Assembly (NCBI GenBank): GCA_024681795.1
Contig: JAILAD010000051.1
Location: 62,001 to 126,000, forward strand
Length of the DNA: 64,000 nt
Reading direction: 5' to 3'
Source: Lachnospiraceae bacterium
Lineage (GTDB): Bacteria > Bacillota > Clostridia > Lachnospirales > Lachnospiraceae
Shown here piece after piece: positions 33,952 to 42,281 of the stretch. The notes beneath the pieces are model-generated. The model was not told the DNA's origin, did no database searches, and saw only the letters and a list, made by a program, of their open reading frames with translations. Position numbers and translations under genes: made by a program. Within the stretch, counting starts at the first letter, position 1, and each line of letters starts with the position of its first letter.

Positions 33952-36603
33952 ATGAGACAATTTACCTCAGACGAACTCAGAAAAACATGGAAACAGTTCT
34001 ATACGGAAAGAGGACATGTGGATGTCGGTGCGGTTTCGCTCGTATCCGACGGTTCCACGGGTGTTCTTTTCAATGTAGCGGGAATGCAGCCCCTTATGCC
34101 TTATTTACTCGGCGAGAAGCATCCCCTCGGAACAAGACTCTGTAACGTACAGGGCTGTGTTCGTACCAATGACATCGATTCCGTCGGTGACAAGAGCCAT
34201 GTTACATTTTTTGAAATGATGGGAAGCTGGAGCCTCGGCGATTATTTCAAGGAAGAAAGATGCAAGTGGAGTTATGAACTTTTAACGGAAGTGTTCGGAT
34301 TTGACAAAGAACATCTTGCCGCTACCGTTTTTGCGGGAGATGAGAATGCACCCCGTGACGAGGAGGGAGCACAGTACAGAATCGCTTCCGGTTTCAAAAA
34401 AGAGAATATTTATTATCTTCCCGCCGAAGATAACTGGTGGGGACTGGAATACGGCCCCTGCGGACCCGACTCCGAAATGTTCTATATTGCGGATGTCCCG
34501 GATTGCGGACCGAATTGCGGACCGGGATGCAGCTGCGGTAAATATACCGAACTCGGAAACGACGTTTTTATGCAGTATGAAAAATTAAAGGACGGTTCTC
34601 TGATTCCGCTTAAGCAGAAGAACGTGGATACCGGCTGGGGACTGGAAAGAAACCTTGCATTCTTAAACGGAACAAAGGATGTTTACAAGACAGATGTGTT
34701 TGCACCGGTAATCGCCTATATTGAAAAGGCTTCGAACATGCAGTACGAAGCAGACGAAAAGCTTACCAAATCCATGAGAATCCTTGCGGATCACGCCAGA
34801 ACGAGCGTGATGTTAATCGGCGATGCGGCAAGACTTGTTCCTTCCAATGCAGGAGCAGGTTACGTATTGAGACGGTTAATCCGCCGTGCGGTTCGTCACG
34901 CAAGAATGCTCGGCCTTAAGAAAGAAAATATCCTGCAGATTGCAGGCATTTATATGGATGACATCTATAAAGAAAGTTTTCCGCTTCTTACCGAAAACAG
35001 AAAGTTTGTAATTGATGAACTGACGAAAGAAATCGACAGATTCGAAAGCACTCTTGAAAACGGTATGAAGGAATACAAGAAGATTCTGGATACCGCGAAG
35101 GCGGAAGGAAAGAAGGAAATCGAAGGGAAAGATGCATTCTATCTTTATGATACGTTCGGTTTTCCGCTTGAACTTACCGAGGAACTTGCGGCGGAAGAAG
35201 GCTTAACTGTTGATGCGGAAGGATTTAAGGTCTCTATGGAAGAGCAGAAGGACCGTGCGAGAAAGGGCCAGAAGACCGATAATCTTGACCTTTCCACTTC
35301 CGTATTTGATGAGCTTGATGAGAGTATTAAGACCGAATTTATCGGTTACGACAGTCTGACGGGAAAAGATACCATCGCGGCAATCGGTTCCGCGGATGCT
35401 TTGAAGGACCGTTTAAACAAGGGCGAGGACGGAACGATTGTTGTAAAAGTGACTCCGTTTTATGCAACCATGGGCGGCCAGAAAGGTGATATCGGTATCA
35501 TTAAGACCGCGGACGGCGTATTTAAAGTAACGGATACCGTAAAACTCGGAAAAGACAGAGTCGGCCATGTCGGAAGCTGTGTGGAGGGCTTTATTGCAAC
35601 GGGAAGCGAAGCGGAGCTTAATGTGGATACAACGAACCGTGCCTTTACCTGCAGAAATCATTCCGCAACACATCTTCTGCAGAAAGCACTTCAGATTGTT
35701 CTGGGAGACGACGTTCACCAGCAGGGTTCCTATCAGGATCCGGACCGTACCCGTTTTGATTTCTCCTACGGACAGGCAGTATCAAAAGAAGATTTAAAGA
35801 AAATAGAAGCCCTTGTCAACGAGCGTATTGCAGCGGATTATCCCGTGGAAACCAAAGTCTGCGGAATTGAGGAAGCAAAGAGTCTGGGAGCCATGGCTTT
35901 ATTCGGAGAGAAATACGGAGATTCCGTACGCGTCGTTATGATGGGTGATTCGAAAGAATTCTGCGGCGGTACACATGTAAAACATACCGGGGATATCGGA
36001 TTTTTCAAGATCTTATCCGAAAGCGGTGTGGCAGCAGGCGTAAGACGTATCGAGGCCATTACGGGAGCCAATGTTATGGCATACTACGCAAATATGGAAG
36101 CGCAGTTTGCATCCGCCTGTGCAGTGGTAAAATCACAGCCTGCGGACCTTGCATCCAAACTGGAGCATATGAATGCGGAGATTAAGGCAATGCACTCCGA
36201 GATTGAATCCTTAAAGAGCAAAGCGGCCAAGGAAGCAATGGGAGATGTTATGGACTCCGTGAAGGAAGTAAAGGGCGTAAAACTTCTTGCGACTTCGGTA
36301 CCGGGTGTGGACATGAACGGACTTCGCGATCTTGGTGACCAGCTGAAAGCAAAACTCGGAGAGGGTGTGATCGTTCTTCTTTCCGATGCGGACGGTAAGG
36401 TAAATATGGTTGTTATGGCTACCGATGAAGCTCAGAAGAAGGGTGCACATGCCGGTAACCTGATTAAGGCGATTGCCGGAAAAGTCGGCGGTGGCGGCGG
36501 CGGTCGTCCCAATATGGCGCAGGCCGGCGGAAAGAATCCCGCAGGCATACCGGATGCGATTGCGGAAGCCGCGGTTGTGCTTGAAGGAATGATTAACGTT
36601 TAA
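33952..36603 (+). CDS. alaS: Alanyl-tRNA synthetase
   Basis: An 883-residue class II synthetase of normal length. The N-terminus reads SDELRKTWKQFYTERGH, and the aminoacylation core includes FNVAGMQPLMPYL and CVRTNDIDSVG. The editing domain has the zinc ligands HSATHLLQ and CGGTHVKHTGDIG, and the C-terminal DHHA1/C-Ala region has VGGGGGGRPNMAQAGG. A cysteine-rich insert (DCGPNCGPGCSCGKY) within the catalytic domain is typical for clostridial AlaS and may bind zinc. GGGAG precedes the ATG. No T-box leader fits in the 95 bases upstream. Confidence 0.97.
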   Translation: MRQFTSDELRKTWKQFYTERGHVDVGAVSLVSDGSTGVLFNVAGMQPLMPYLLGEKHPLGTRLCNVQGCVRTNDIDSVGDKSHVTFFEMMGSWSLGDYFKEERCKWSYELLTEVFGFDKEHLAATVFAGDENAPRDEEGAQYRIASGFKKENIYYLPAEDNWWGLEYGPCGPDSEMFYIADVPDCGPNCGPGCSCGKYTELGNDVFMQYEKLKDGSLIPLKQKNVDTGWGLERNLAFLNGTKDVYKTDVFAPVIAYIEKASNMQYEADEKLTKSMRILADHARTSVMLIGDAARLVPSNAGAGYVLRRLIRRAVRHARMLGLKKENILQIAGIYMDDIYKESFPLLTENRKFVIDELTKEIDRFESTLENGMKEYKKILDTAKAEGKKEIEGKDAFYLYDTFGFPLELTEELAAEEGLTVDAEGFKVSMEEQKDRARKGQKTDNLDLSTSVFDELDESIKTEFIGYDSLTGKDTIAAIGSADALKDRLNKGEDGTIVVKVTPFYATMGGQKGDIGIIKTADGVFKVTDTVKLGKDRVGHVGSCVEGFIATGSEAELNVDTTNRAFTCRNHSATHLLQKALQIVLGDDVHQQGSYQDPDRTRFDFSYGQAVSKEDLKKIEALVNERIAADYPVETKVCGIEEAKSLGAMALFGEKYGDSVRVVMMGDSKEFCGGTHVKHTGDIGFFKILSESGVAAGVRRIEAITGANVMAYYANMEAQFASACAVVKSQPADLASKLEHMNAEIKAMHSEIESLKSKAAKEAMGDVMDSVKEVKGVKLLATSVPGVDMNGLRDLGDQLKAKLGEGVIVLLSDADGKVNMVVMATDEAQKKGAHAGNLIKAIAGKVGGGGGGRPNMAQAGGKNPAGIPDAIAEAAVVLEGMINV

Positions 36604-36651
36604 GCGGATAAAAATTACAAAGTATGATTTCGGAATAAATTACGTTTTTTC

Positions 36652-36679
36652 TTGACGAAAGACAAAAAATCAGTATAAT
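36652..36679 (+). promoter_or_regulatory. Promoter of rpsU
   Basis: TTGACG, a 16-base spacer and TATAAT, about 72 bases before the rpsU start. It separates rpsU transcription from alaS. Confidence 0.75.
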
Positions 36680-36751
36680 AGTGAATGTGCATTTTTTGGA
36701 AATACCCGAACGGTGACTGCACAATTCCAAAACCGGGAGGAGGGTTGAGAG

Positions 36752-36931
36752 ATGTCTAGAGTAGAAGTTAAAGAGAATGAATCCTTAGACAGCGCATTAC
36801 GTCGTTTTAAGAGAAGTTGCGCAAAGGCTGGTATCCAGCAGGAGATTCGTAAAAGAGAACATTACGAAAAGCCTTCTGTAAAGCGTAAGAAAAAGAGCGA
36901 AGCTGCCAGAAAGCGCAAATATAACAACTAA
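36752..36931 (+). CDS. rpsU: 30S ribosomal protein bS21
   Basis: A 59-codon gene missing from the ORF track because of its size. The translation begins [20 protein letters not shown] and ends in a very basic tail ([11 protein letters not shown]), which is the S21 family pattern at normal length. It binds the small ribosomal subunit near the 16S rRNA 3' end and assists initiation. The upstream GGGAGGAGGG is an unusually strong ribosome binding site for the anti-Shine-Dalgarno. It has its own promoter, and a hairpin follows 14 bases after the stop. Confidence 0.97.
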   Translation: MSRVEVKENESLDSALRRFKRSCAKAGIQQEIRKREHYEKPSVKRKKKSEAARKRKYNN

Positions 36932-36945
36932 GATTAAGAAATCCG

Positions 36946-36973
36946 ATAAGCCGCACATTGTGTGGCTTATTTA
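36946..36973 (+). terminator. Hairpin after rpsU
   Basis: ATAAGCCGCAC-ATTGT-GTGTGGCTTAT forms an 11-base-pair stem with one wobble pair, followed by the short T-rich TTACTT. Probably the rpsU terminator, though the T-run is weak. Confidence 0.6.
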
Positions 36974-37046
36974 CTTAAAGACTGAAAATCGTATCAGATT
37001 AAACGAAAGACATTTTCGTTATTTCCGGAATGAAATGAGTGGGTGT

Positions 37047-37925
37047 ATGAAGAAGAACCGGCTGTCAGTCAGAATAAGGGACGGTCTTTTAATTGCAGGC
37101 GGAGCGTTACTTTTGTGGAACCTTTTGGATCAGAACCGCTTTGTGGTAAGAAAGAAGGAAATCCGTACGGACAAACTGAAAAAAGGAGAGTCCGTCCGGT
37201 TTGTTTTTGTGACCGATCTGCATTCCAAGAAATTTGCGGGCAATAACGAAAGTCTGATAAAGGCAATCAGAAAATGCAAACCTGATTTTATTCTCTGCGG
37301 CGGAGACATGATGACGGCGCATCCCGGAAAAAACAATAAGACGGCGGTATCATTCCTGAAAAGACTTGCCGAAGAGTATAAGATTTATTATGCGCTCGGC
37401 AATCATGAGTTCCGTGCAAGGCTGTATCCCGAGACCTACGGTGAAATGTTCGATGAATTTGTCGATGCCGTGGAGTGTGAGAATATCACGTTTCTTGATA
37501 ACGAATCCGTTTTGCTTCACGACCTTCCGGTTCGGATTCAGGGGCTGACCGTTGACAGAGAGTATTATAAACGATTTGCAAAAATGCATATGCCTTCTGA
37601 CTATATTGAAAATCTGCTCGGAAAGGTTAATCCGGAGGAATATACCATTATGATGGCACATAATCCGGAATACGGAGAGGAATATTTTGAGTACGGAGCG
37701 GATTTGTTTTTATCCGGTCATCTGCACGGAGGAATCATCCGTTTGCCGTATATCGGAGGAGTGGCATCCCCGTCATTCCATCTGTTTCCGGTCTTCAGCG
37801 GCGGGCTGTACGCATGCAGGGAACAATACGGATATGTATCCTGCGGACTCGGAACACATACCGTTCCGGTCAGACTGAATAACCCCGGTGAAGTGACCTG
37901 CATTACGGTGTCGGGGAAAAAGTAA
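37047..37925 (+). CDS. Membrane-anchored metallophosphoesterase (YkuE-like)
   Basis: About 292 residues. An N-terminal hydrophobic segment (IRDGLLIAGGALLLWNLL) anchors it. The calcineurin-like phosphoesterase motifs are all present: FVTDLHSKKF, LCGGDMM, LGNHEF, MMAHNPEY and LSGHLHGG. Related YkuE-type proteins act on phosphodiesters outside or at the membrane, but the substrate is unknown here. The start is uncertain: the ORF track runs back into the rpsU terminator, the ATG at 37047 has a poor site, and the ATG at 37035 is an alternative. It may be in the same transcript as scpA, 34 bases downstream. Confidence 0.88.
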   Translation: MKKNRLSVRIRDGLLIAGGALLLWNLLDQNRFVVRKKEIRTDKLKKGESVRFVFVTDLHSKKFAGNNESLIKAIRKCKPDFILCGGDMMTAHPGKNNKTAVSFLKRLAEEYKIYYALGNHEFRARLYPETYGEMFDEFVDAVECENITFLDNESVLLHDLPVRIQGLTVDREYYKRFAKMHMPSDYIENLLGKVNPEEYTIMMAHNPEYGEEYFEYGADLFLSGHLHGGIIRLPYIGGVASPSFHLFPVFSGGLYACREQYGYVSCGLGTHTVPVRLNNPGEVTCITVSGKK

Positions 37926-37959
37926 AATCAGCGTTAAAGATACCGGTTAAGGAGAATAC

Positions 37960-38730
37960 ATGGCAATACCCGTTAAACTGGAGGCGTTTGAAGGTCCCCT
38001 GGATCTTCTCCTTCATTTAATCGAAAAGAATAAAGTGGATATTTACGATATTCCGATCAGTTTAATTACGGAGCAGTATCTGGAATATGTCCGGAATATG
38101 CCGAAGGAAGATTTAAATGTCGTCAGCGAATTTCTTGTTATGGCGGCAACGCTTCTTGACATAAAGTGCAAAATGCTTCTTCCGAAGCAGGAGACCGAGG
38201 AAGGTGAGGAAGAAATCGATCCGAGAGCCGAACTGGTTCAAAAACTCCTCGAATATAAAATGTATAAGTATATGTCTTTGGAATTAAAGGACATGCAGAT
38301 GGGGACGGAACGGTATATTTATAAAAAACCGACCATCCCGAAGAAAGTGCAAAGTTACAAGGCACCGATTGATTACGAGACCCTGGTCGGAGACAATACG
38401 CTTCAGGCTCTGAACGAGCTGTTCAAGGTCATCATGAAGCGTAACGAGGACAAAATCGACCCCATCCGAAGCGGGTTCGGAAAAATACAGAGAGAAGAAG
38501 TGGATCTTGATAAGAAGCAGCTGGAAGTATGTGCCTATATCGAGAGCCATAAAAAATGCTCTTTTACGGATCTTTTATCGCAGCAGAAGAGTAAGATGGA
38601 CACGATTGTTACGTTTTTGATCGTTTTGGAACTGATTAAGGTCGGCAGTATAGACGTAAAGCAGGATTCGACATTTGCAGACATTGAAATTACCTATAAA
38701 GCACCGTTTGTGAGAATCGAATTAAGTTAG
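37960..38730 (+). CDS. scpA: Segregation and condensation protein A
   Basis: A 256-residue kleisin. The N-terminal helical domain IPVKLEAFEGPLDLLLHLIEK and the C-terminal winged-helix region (IVTFLIVLELIKVGSI) are both present, with a variable charged linker in between. ScpA joins ScpB and SMC in the condensin that organises and separates chromosomes. scpB follows after 17 bases. AAGGAGAA precedes the ATG. Confidence 0.96.
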   Translation: MAIPVKLEAFEGPLDLLLHLIEKNKVDIYDIPISLITEQYLEYVRNMPKEDLNVVSEFLVMAATLLDIKCKMLLPKQETEEGEEEIDPRAELVQKLLEYKMYKYMSLELKDMQMGTERYIYKKPTIPKKVQSYKAPIDYETLVGDNTLQALNELFKVIMKRNEDKIDPIRSGFGKIQREEVDLDKKQLEVCAYIESHKKCSFTDLLSQQKSKMDTIVTFLIVLELIKVGSIDVKQDSTFADIEITYKAPFVRIELS

Positions 38731-38747
38731 GATAAACGGAGAATAAA

Positions 38748-39317
38748 ATGGATTCAAAAAAATTACAGGCAGCAATAGAGGCAATCCTTTTTGCAAAAGG
38801 GGAGTCGGTGGAAATTCAGGATATTGCAACGGCACTTGAAATTGAAGAAAGCAAGGTTCGCGAAGCAATCGACAATTTAAAAACCGCATACGGAAAATCC
38901 GACCGCGGAATTCAGATTGTGGAACTTGAGAATTCCGTCCAGCTTCGTACCAAGGAAGAATTTTATGAGGAACTTATCAAAATCACTACCGTACCGAAAA
39001 AGCAGACACTGACCGATGCGGCACTCGAGACTCTTTCCATAGTTGCATATAAGCAGCCGGTAACACGTCTGGATGTGGAGAAAATCAGAGGCGTCAATTC
39101 CGATTCCACCATGAGTAAGCTTGTGGAGTACGGCCTGATTAAAGAAGTCGGAAGACTGGATGCACCGGGACGTCCCCTTCTTTTCGGAACGACGGAACAG
39201 TTCTTGCGGAGTTTCGGCGTCAAATCCATCGAAGATCTTCCCGAAATGAATCCGGATATCCTGGAAGATTTCAAGGCACAGGCGGAAAAAGAAATCCAGA
39301 TCAAACTGGATATCTGA
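38748..39317 (+). CDS. scpB: Segregation and condensation protein B
   Basis: A 189-residue protein of two winged-helix domains: KLQAAIEAILFAKGESV at the N-terminus and TLTDAALETLSIVAYKQPVTR, then GLIKEVGRLDAPGRPLLFGTT, further on. These are hallmark ScpB motifs. ScpB binds the ScpA kleisin as a dimer and regulates SMC-ScpAB. The gene is the last of the unit and is followed by a strong terminator. Confidence 0.96.
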   Translation: MDSKKLQAAIEAILFAKGESVEIQDIATALEIEESKVREAIDNLKTAYGKSDRGIQIVELENSVQLRTKEEFYEELIKITTVPKKQTLTDAALETLSIVAYKQPVTRLDVEKIRGVNSDSTMSKLVEYGLIKEVGRLDAPGRPLLFGTTEQFLRSFGVKSIEDLPEMNPDILEDFKAQAEKEIQIKLDI

Positions 39318-39393
39318 AGCCGGAAGACATAAGACAGGACAATATACACAAAGCAGAATATTATTTAACAGGGCGTATATTTGAAATTATACA

Positions 39394-39430
39394 AAATAGG
39401 AGAATTTCCGAAAATTCTCCTATTTTTTTT
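39394..39430 (+). terminator. Terminator after scpB
   Basis: AAATAGGAGAATTT-CCGA-AAATTCTCCTATTT forms a 14-base-pair stem followed by TTTTT and more, about 75 bases after the scpB stop codon. Confidence 0.9.
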
Positions 39431-39535
39431 GTTTTGTTTGTGTTATAGTTTAATTTGAGTGTGTTTGGGTCTGTTACCCGATTTAACACATCATTAAGTC
39501 ACAAATTTTTTTAAATATACATGGAGGTTTTCAAA

Positions 39536-40972
39536 ATGAGTACTGTTTCTACTAGTGCAGCGAGATCAAGAATCGACGCATTACTTGATCCAAACAGTTT
39601 CGTTGAAATCGGCGCACTGGTATCTGCCAGAGCAACCGATTTTAATCTGAAACAGATTGATACTCCGTCCGACGGTGTTATTACCGGCTACGGAACAATC
39701 AATGACAACCTGGTTTATGTATACAGCCAGGATGCTTCCGTTTTGGGAGGAACCGTAGGAGAGATGCACGCACGTAAAATTGTCAATCTTTATGATATGG
39801 CAATGAAGATGGGTGCACCCGTAATCGGGTTAATCGATTCCGCGGGATTAAGACTCCAGGAGGCTATGGATGCCTTAAACGGATTCGGTGAAATTTATTT
39901 AAAGCAGAGCTTATCTTCCGGCGTTATTCCTCAGATCAGCGCAATCTTCGGAAACTGCGGCGGCGGACTTGCAATTCTTCCTGCTATTTCGGATTTCACT
40001 TTCATGGAAGAGAAGAATGCGCATCTTTTTGTGAATTCTCCCAACGCACTGGAAGGTAACAGCAAAGAAAAATGCGATACTTCCAACTCCGCATTCCAGT
40101 CGGAAGAAGCAGGTATCGCGGATTTCGTGGCAGATGAGGCTTCCGTTTTTGATTCCATTCGTGAACTTATTTCCTATCTTCCCGCAAATAACGAAGAGGA
40201 AGCAGAGGAAGTTGCAACGAATGATTCCTTAAACCGTGCATGTGATTTAATCGCTGCAGGATACAGGGATGCCGCTCTGGCATTCAGCGATATTGCAGAC
40301 GATCATGCATTCCTGGAAGTAAAGAAGAATTACGGAAAAGAAATGGTAATCGGATTCATCAAATTAAACGGTCTTACCGTAGGATGTGTCGGAAACCGCA
40401 GCGTGGTTTACGATTCCGAAGGAAAAGAAGCAGAGAAGTTTGATGAGGTACTTTCCGTAAACGGTTCGGTAAAAGCAGCGGAATTCATTAATTTCTGTGA
40501 TGCATTTTCCATTCCGGTATTGTCCTTAACCAACGTAAAAGGCTATGTGGCCTGCAAGTGTGCAGAGAAGAGAATTGCAAGAGCGGTTTCCAAACTTACT
40601 TATGCATTTGCAAACGCATCTGTTCCCAAGGTAAACGTAATCCTGAAAGAAGCTTACGGAAGCGCATATGTTTCCATGAACTCCAAAGCACTCGGATGTG
40701 ACGTAACGTTTGCATGGGAAGATGCAAAAATCGGAACCATGGATGCTTCCATTGCGGCAAAAATCATGTATGACGGAGAAGGATCCGACGTGATTAACGG
40801 TAAGGCAAAAGAGTATGCCGAACTTCAGAATTCCGCAATGAGCGCAGCAAAGAGAGGATATGTGGATTACATTATCACTCCCGAAGATACAAGAAAGTAT
40901 GTAATCGGCGCATTCGAGATGCTTTACTCCAAGCGCGAGGATCGTCCGGCAAAGAAACACGGCACAGTTTAA
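39536..40972 (+). CDS. mmdA: Acyl-CoA carboxyltransferase subunit (12S/MmdA-like)
   Basis: A 478-residue carboxyltransferase of the biotin-dependent acyl-CoA family. It has two crotonase-like halves; the first shows YSQDASVLGGTVGEMHARKI and LIDSAGLRLQEAMDAL, the second FCDAFSIPVLSLTNVKGYV and MNSKALGCDVTFAW. Family members move CO2 between carboxybiotin and acetyl-, propionyl-, methylmalonyl- or glutaconyl-CoA; the acyl group is not fixed by the sequence. The ATG at 39536 is eight bases after GGAGG; the ORF-track ATG at 39521 contains that site and is rejected. It opens a cluster with gamma, biotin-carrier, beta and OadA-like subunits. Confidence 0.85.
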   Translation: MSTVSTSAARSRIDALLDPNSFVEIGALVSARATDFNLKQIDTPSDGVITGYGTINDNLVYVYSQDASVLGGTVGEMHARKIVNLYDMAMKMGAPVIGLIDSAGLRLQEAMDALNGFGEIYLKQSLSSGVIPQISAIFGNCGGGLAILPAISDFTFMEEKNAHLFVNSPNALEGNSKEKCDTSNSAFQSEEAGIADFVADEASVFDSIRELISYLPANNEEEAEEVATNDSLNRACDLIAAGYRDAALAFSDIADDHAFLEVKKNYGKEMVIGFIKLNGLTVGCVGNRSVVYDSEGKEAEKFDEVLSVNGSVKAAEFINFCDAFSIPVLSLTNVKGYVACKCAEKRIARAVSKLTYAFANASVPKVNVILKEAYGSAYVSMNSKALGCDVTFAWEDAKIGTMDASIAAKIMYDGEGSDVINGKAKEYAELQNSAMSAAKRGYVDYIITPEDTRKYVIGAFEMLYSKREDRPAKKHGTV

Positions 40973-40989
40973 AGAAAGGCGGATTCATT

Positions 40990-41853
40990 ATGAAGAAACA
41001 GATTACCGTTCTGTGCTGTGTCTTAAGTGCGATTTTACTGTTTACAGGCTGTTCCAAAAAGGAAAAAGTCATTCCTGATATCGACCGTGAACAGATCAGA
41101 AGCAATATTGAGGTCATGGTTGACCAGATTGTTGCGGATATTCCGGATGGCGGTGAAGAAGGAACAGTTACCTATTATGACCAGAGTTATTATGACGGTC
41201 AGCTTTCCTTAGACCGCAAGCAATGGGCAGAAAAACAGGAAATTTTAAAGACCCAGCACGAACTTGAATTCAAATCCCAGAATGTATACAACAAGGCAAT
41301 CGAGTCGTATCTTTCCGGGAAAAAAGACGGCGGAAACGTTAAAGAAATTAATTTTGATACCTTGGATATCACCTTCGGAAAAGAAGGCGGTTATGAAGTA
41401 ACGGTGGATTTAATCTGCGATAAGAAGAATACGGAAATGGCACTTTCGTATAATACCGAAATGCAGATTACCAACGCGGCATTCAATGTAAAGTACAGCA
41501 TCGGAGAGAATATTCAGAAGGCAGCTTTAAATACCCTGCTCGGAATGGGTACCGTATTCGTTATCCTGATTCTGATTTCTCTGATTATTTCCGCATTCGG
41601 TATCTTCCCGAAACTGGAAGCGAACAAGAAGGCAAAACAGGCAGCAAAGGAAGCGGAAAAGAAAGCCGCAGCACCTTCCGCATCTGCAGTTACCGAGGAT
41701 GTTAAGACAGAAGTTCTTACGGAAGATTTAACCGATGATTTGGAACTTGTAGCAGTAATCAGTGCAGCAATTGCAGCATATGAAGGATCGGAAGATGCAT
41801 CCGGATATGTGGTAAGAAGCATTCGCAAATCGACTAAATGGCAGAGAGCATAA
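40990..41853 (+). CDS. OadG-like gamma subunit with an N-terminal lipoprotein domain
   Basis: A 287-residue protein. It begins with a lipoprotein signal (MKKQITVLCCVLSAILL, lipobox LFTGC), continues with an extracytoplasmic domain of ~150 residues, and has one membrane helix at about 185-206 (GMGTVFVILILISL), a typical OadG/gamma-subunit helix. A charged Ala/Lys/Glu region and the ending AVISAAIAAYEGSEDASGYVVRSI follow. Gamma subunits hold the decarboxylase complex together at the membrane. The classical OadG is about 80-120 residues, so this version has a large outside domain. Position between the carboxyltransferase and biotin-carrier genes supports the assignment. Confidence 0.8.
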   Translation: MKKQITVLCCVLSAILLFTGCSKKEKVIPDIDREQIRSNIEVMVDQIVADIPDGGEEGTVTYYDQSYYDGQLSLDRKQWAEKQEILKTQHELEFKSQNVYNKAIESYLSGKKDGGNVKEINFDTLDITFGKEGGYEVTVDLICDKKNTEMALSYNTEMQITNAAFNVKYSIGENIQKAALNTLLGMGTVFVILILISLIISAFGIFPKLEANKKAKQAAKEAEKKAAAPSASAVTEDVKTEVLTEDLTDDLELVAVISAAIAAYEGSEDASGYVVRSIRKSTKWQRA

Positions 41854-41871
41854 GATCAGGAGGATTTTAAA

Positions 41872-42249
41872 ATGAAAAATTATACCATTACCGTAAACGG
41901 AAACGTATATGACGTTGTAGTAGAAGAGGGAGCAGGAAACGGCGCAGCAGCAGCTCCCGTGAAGAAAGCAGCTCCGGCAGCAGCACCCAAGGCAGCTCCG
42001 GCAGCAGCACCCAAGGCAGCATCCGCAGGTGCGGGAAGCATCAAGGTTGAAGCAGGTGCAGCAGGAAAGGTTGTAAGAATCGAAGCTAATGTAGGAACTG
42101 CAGTTAAGAAGGGCGATGCAGTGGTTATCATCGAGTCCATGAAGATGGAAATCCCCGTTGTAGCACCCGAGGACGGTACCGTGGCAAGCATTGACTGTGC
42201 AGCAGGCGATGCAATCGAAGCGGGTGCTTTACTCGCAACATTGAACTAG
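41872..42249 (+). CDS. Biotin carrier (biotinyl) subunit of the decarboxylase
   Basis: A 125-residue protein. An N-terminal strand (MKNYTITVNGNVYDVVVEE) leads to an Ala/Pro/Lys linker and a biotinyl domain with IIESMKMEIPV; Lys91 in MKM is the biotin site. The linker carries an exact 24-base tandem repeat. The carrier shuttles carboxyl groups between the carboxyltransferases and the membrane beta subunit. It sits 18 bases after the gamma gene and 32 bases before the beta gene. Confidence 0.94.
   Translation: MKNYTITVNGNVYDVVVEEGAGNGAAAAPVKKAAPAAAPKAAPAAAPKAASAGAGSIKVEAGAAGKVVRIEANVGTAVKKGDAVVIIESMKMEIPVVAPEDGTVASIDCAAGDAIEAGALLATLN
41968..42015 (+). repeat. Tandem 24-base repeat in the biotin-carrier linker
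   Basis: Two perfect head-to-tail copies (41968-41991 and 41992-42015) of a unit encoding AAPAAAPK, with a partial third copy. Such linkers vary in length by slippage in biotin and lipoyl proteins. Confidence 0.9.
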
Positions 42250-42281
42250 TCACTACAACAAATAGGAGGTTATAGTTTACG

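Noticed and set aside
39461-39489. Imperfect inverted repeat GTGTT-T-GGGT...ACCC-G-ATTT-AACAC before mmdA
   Set aside because: Short arms with unequal spacing; could be an operator but is within chance expectation for a 200-base spacer.
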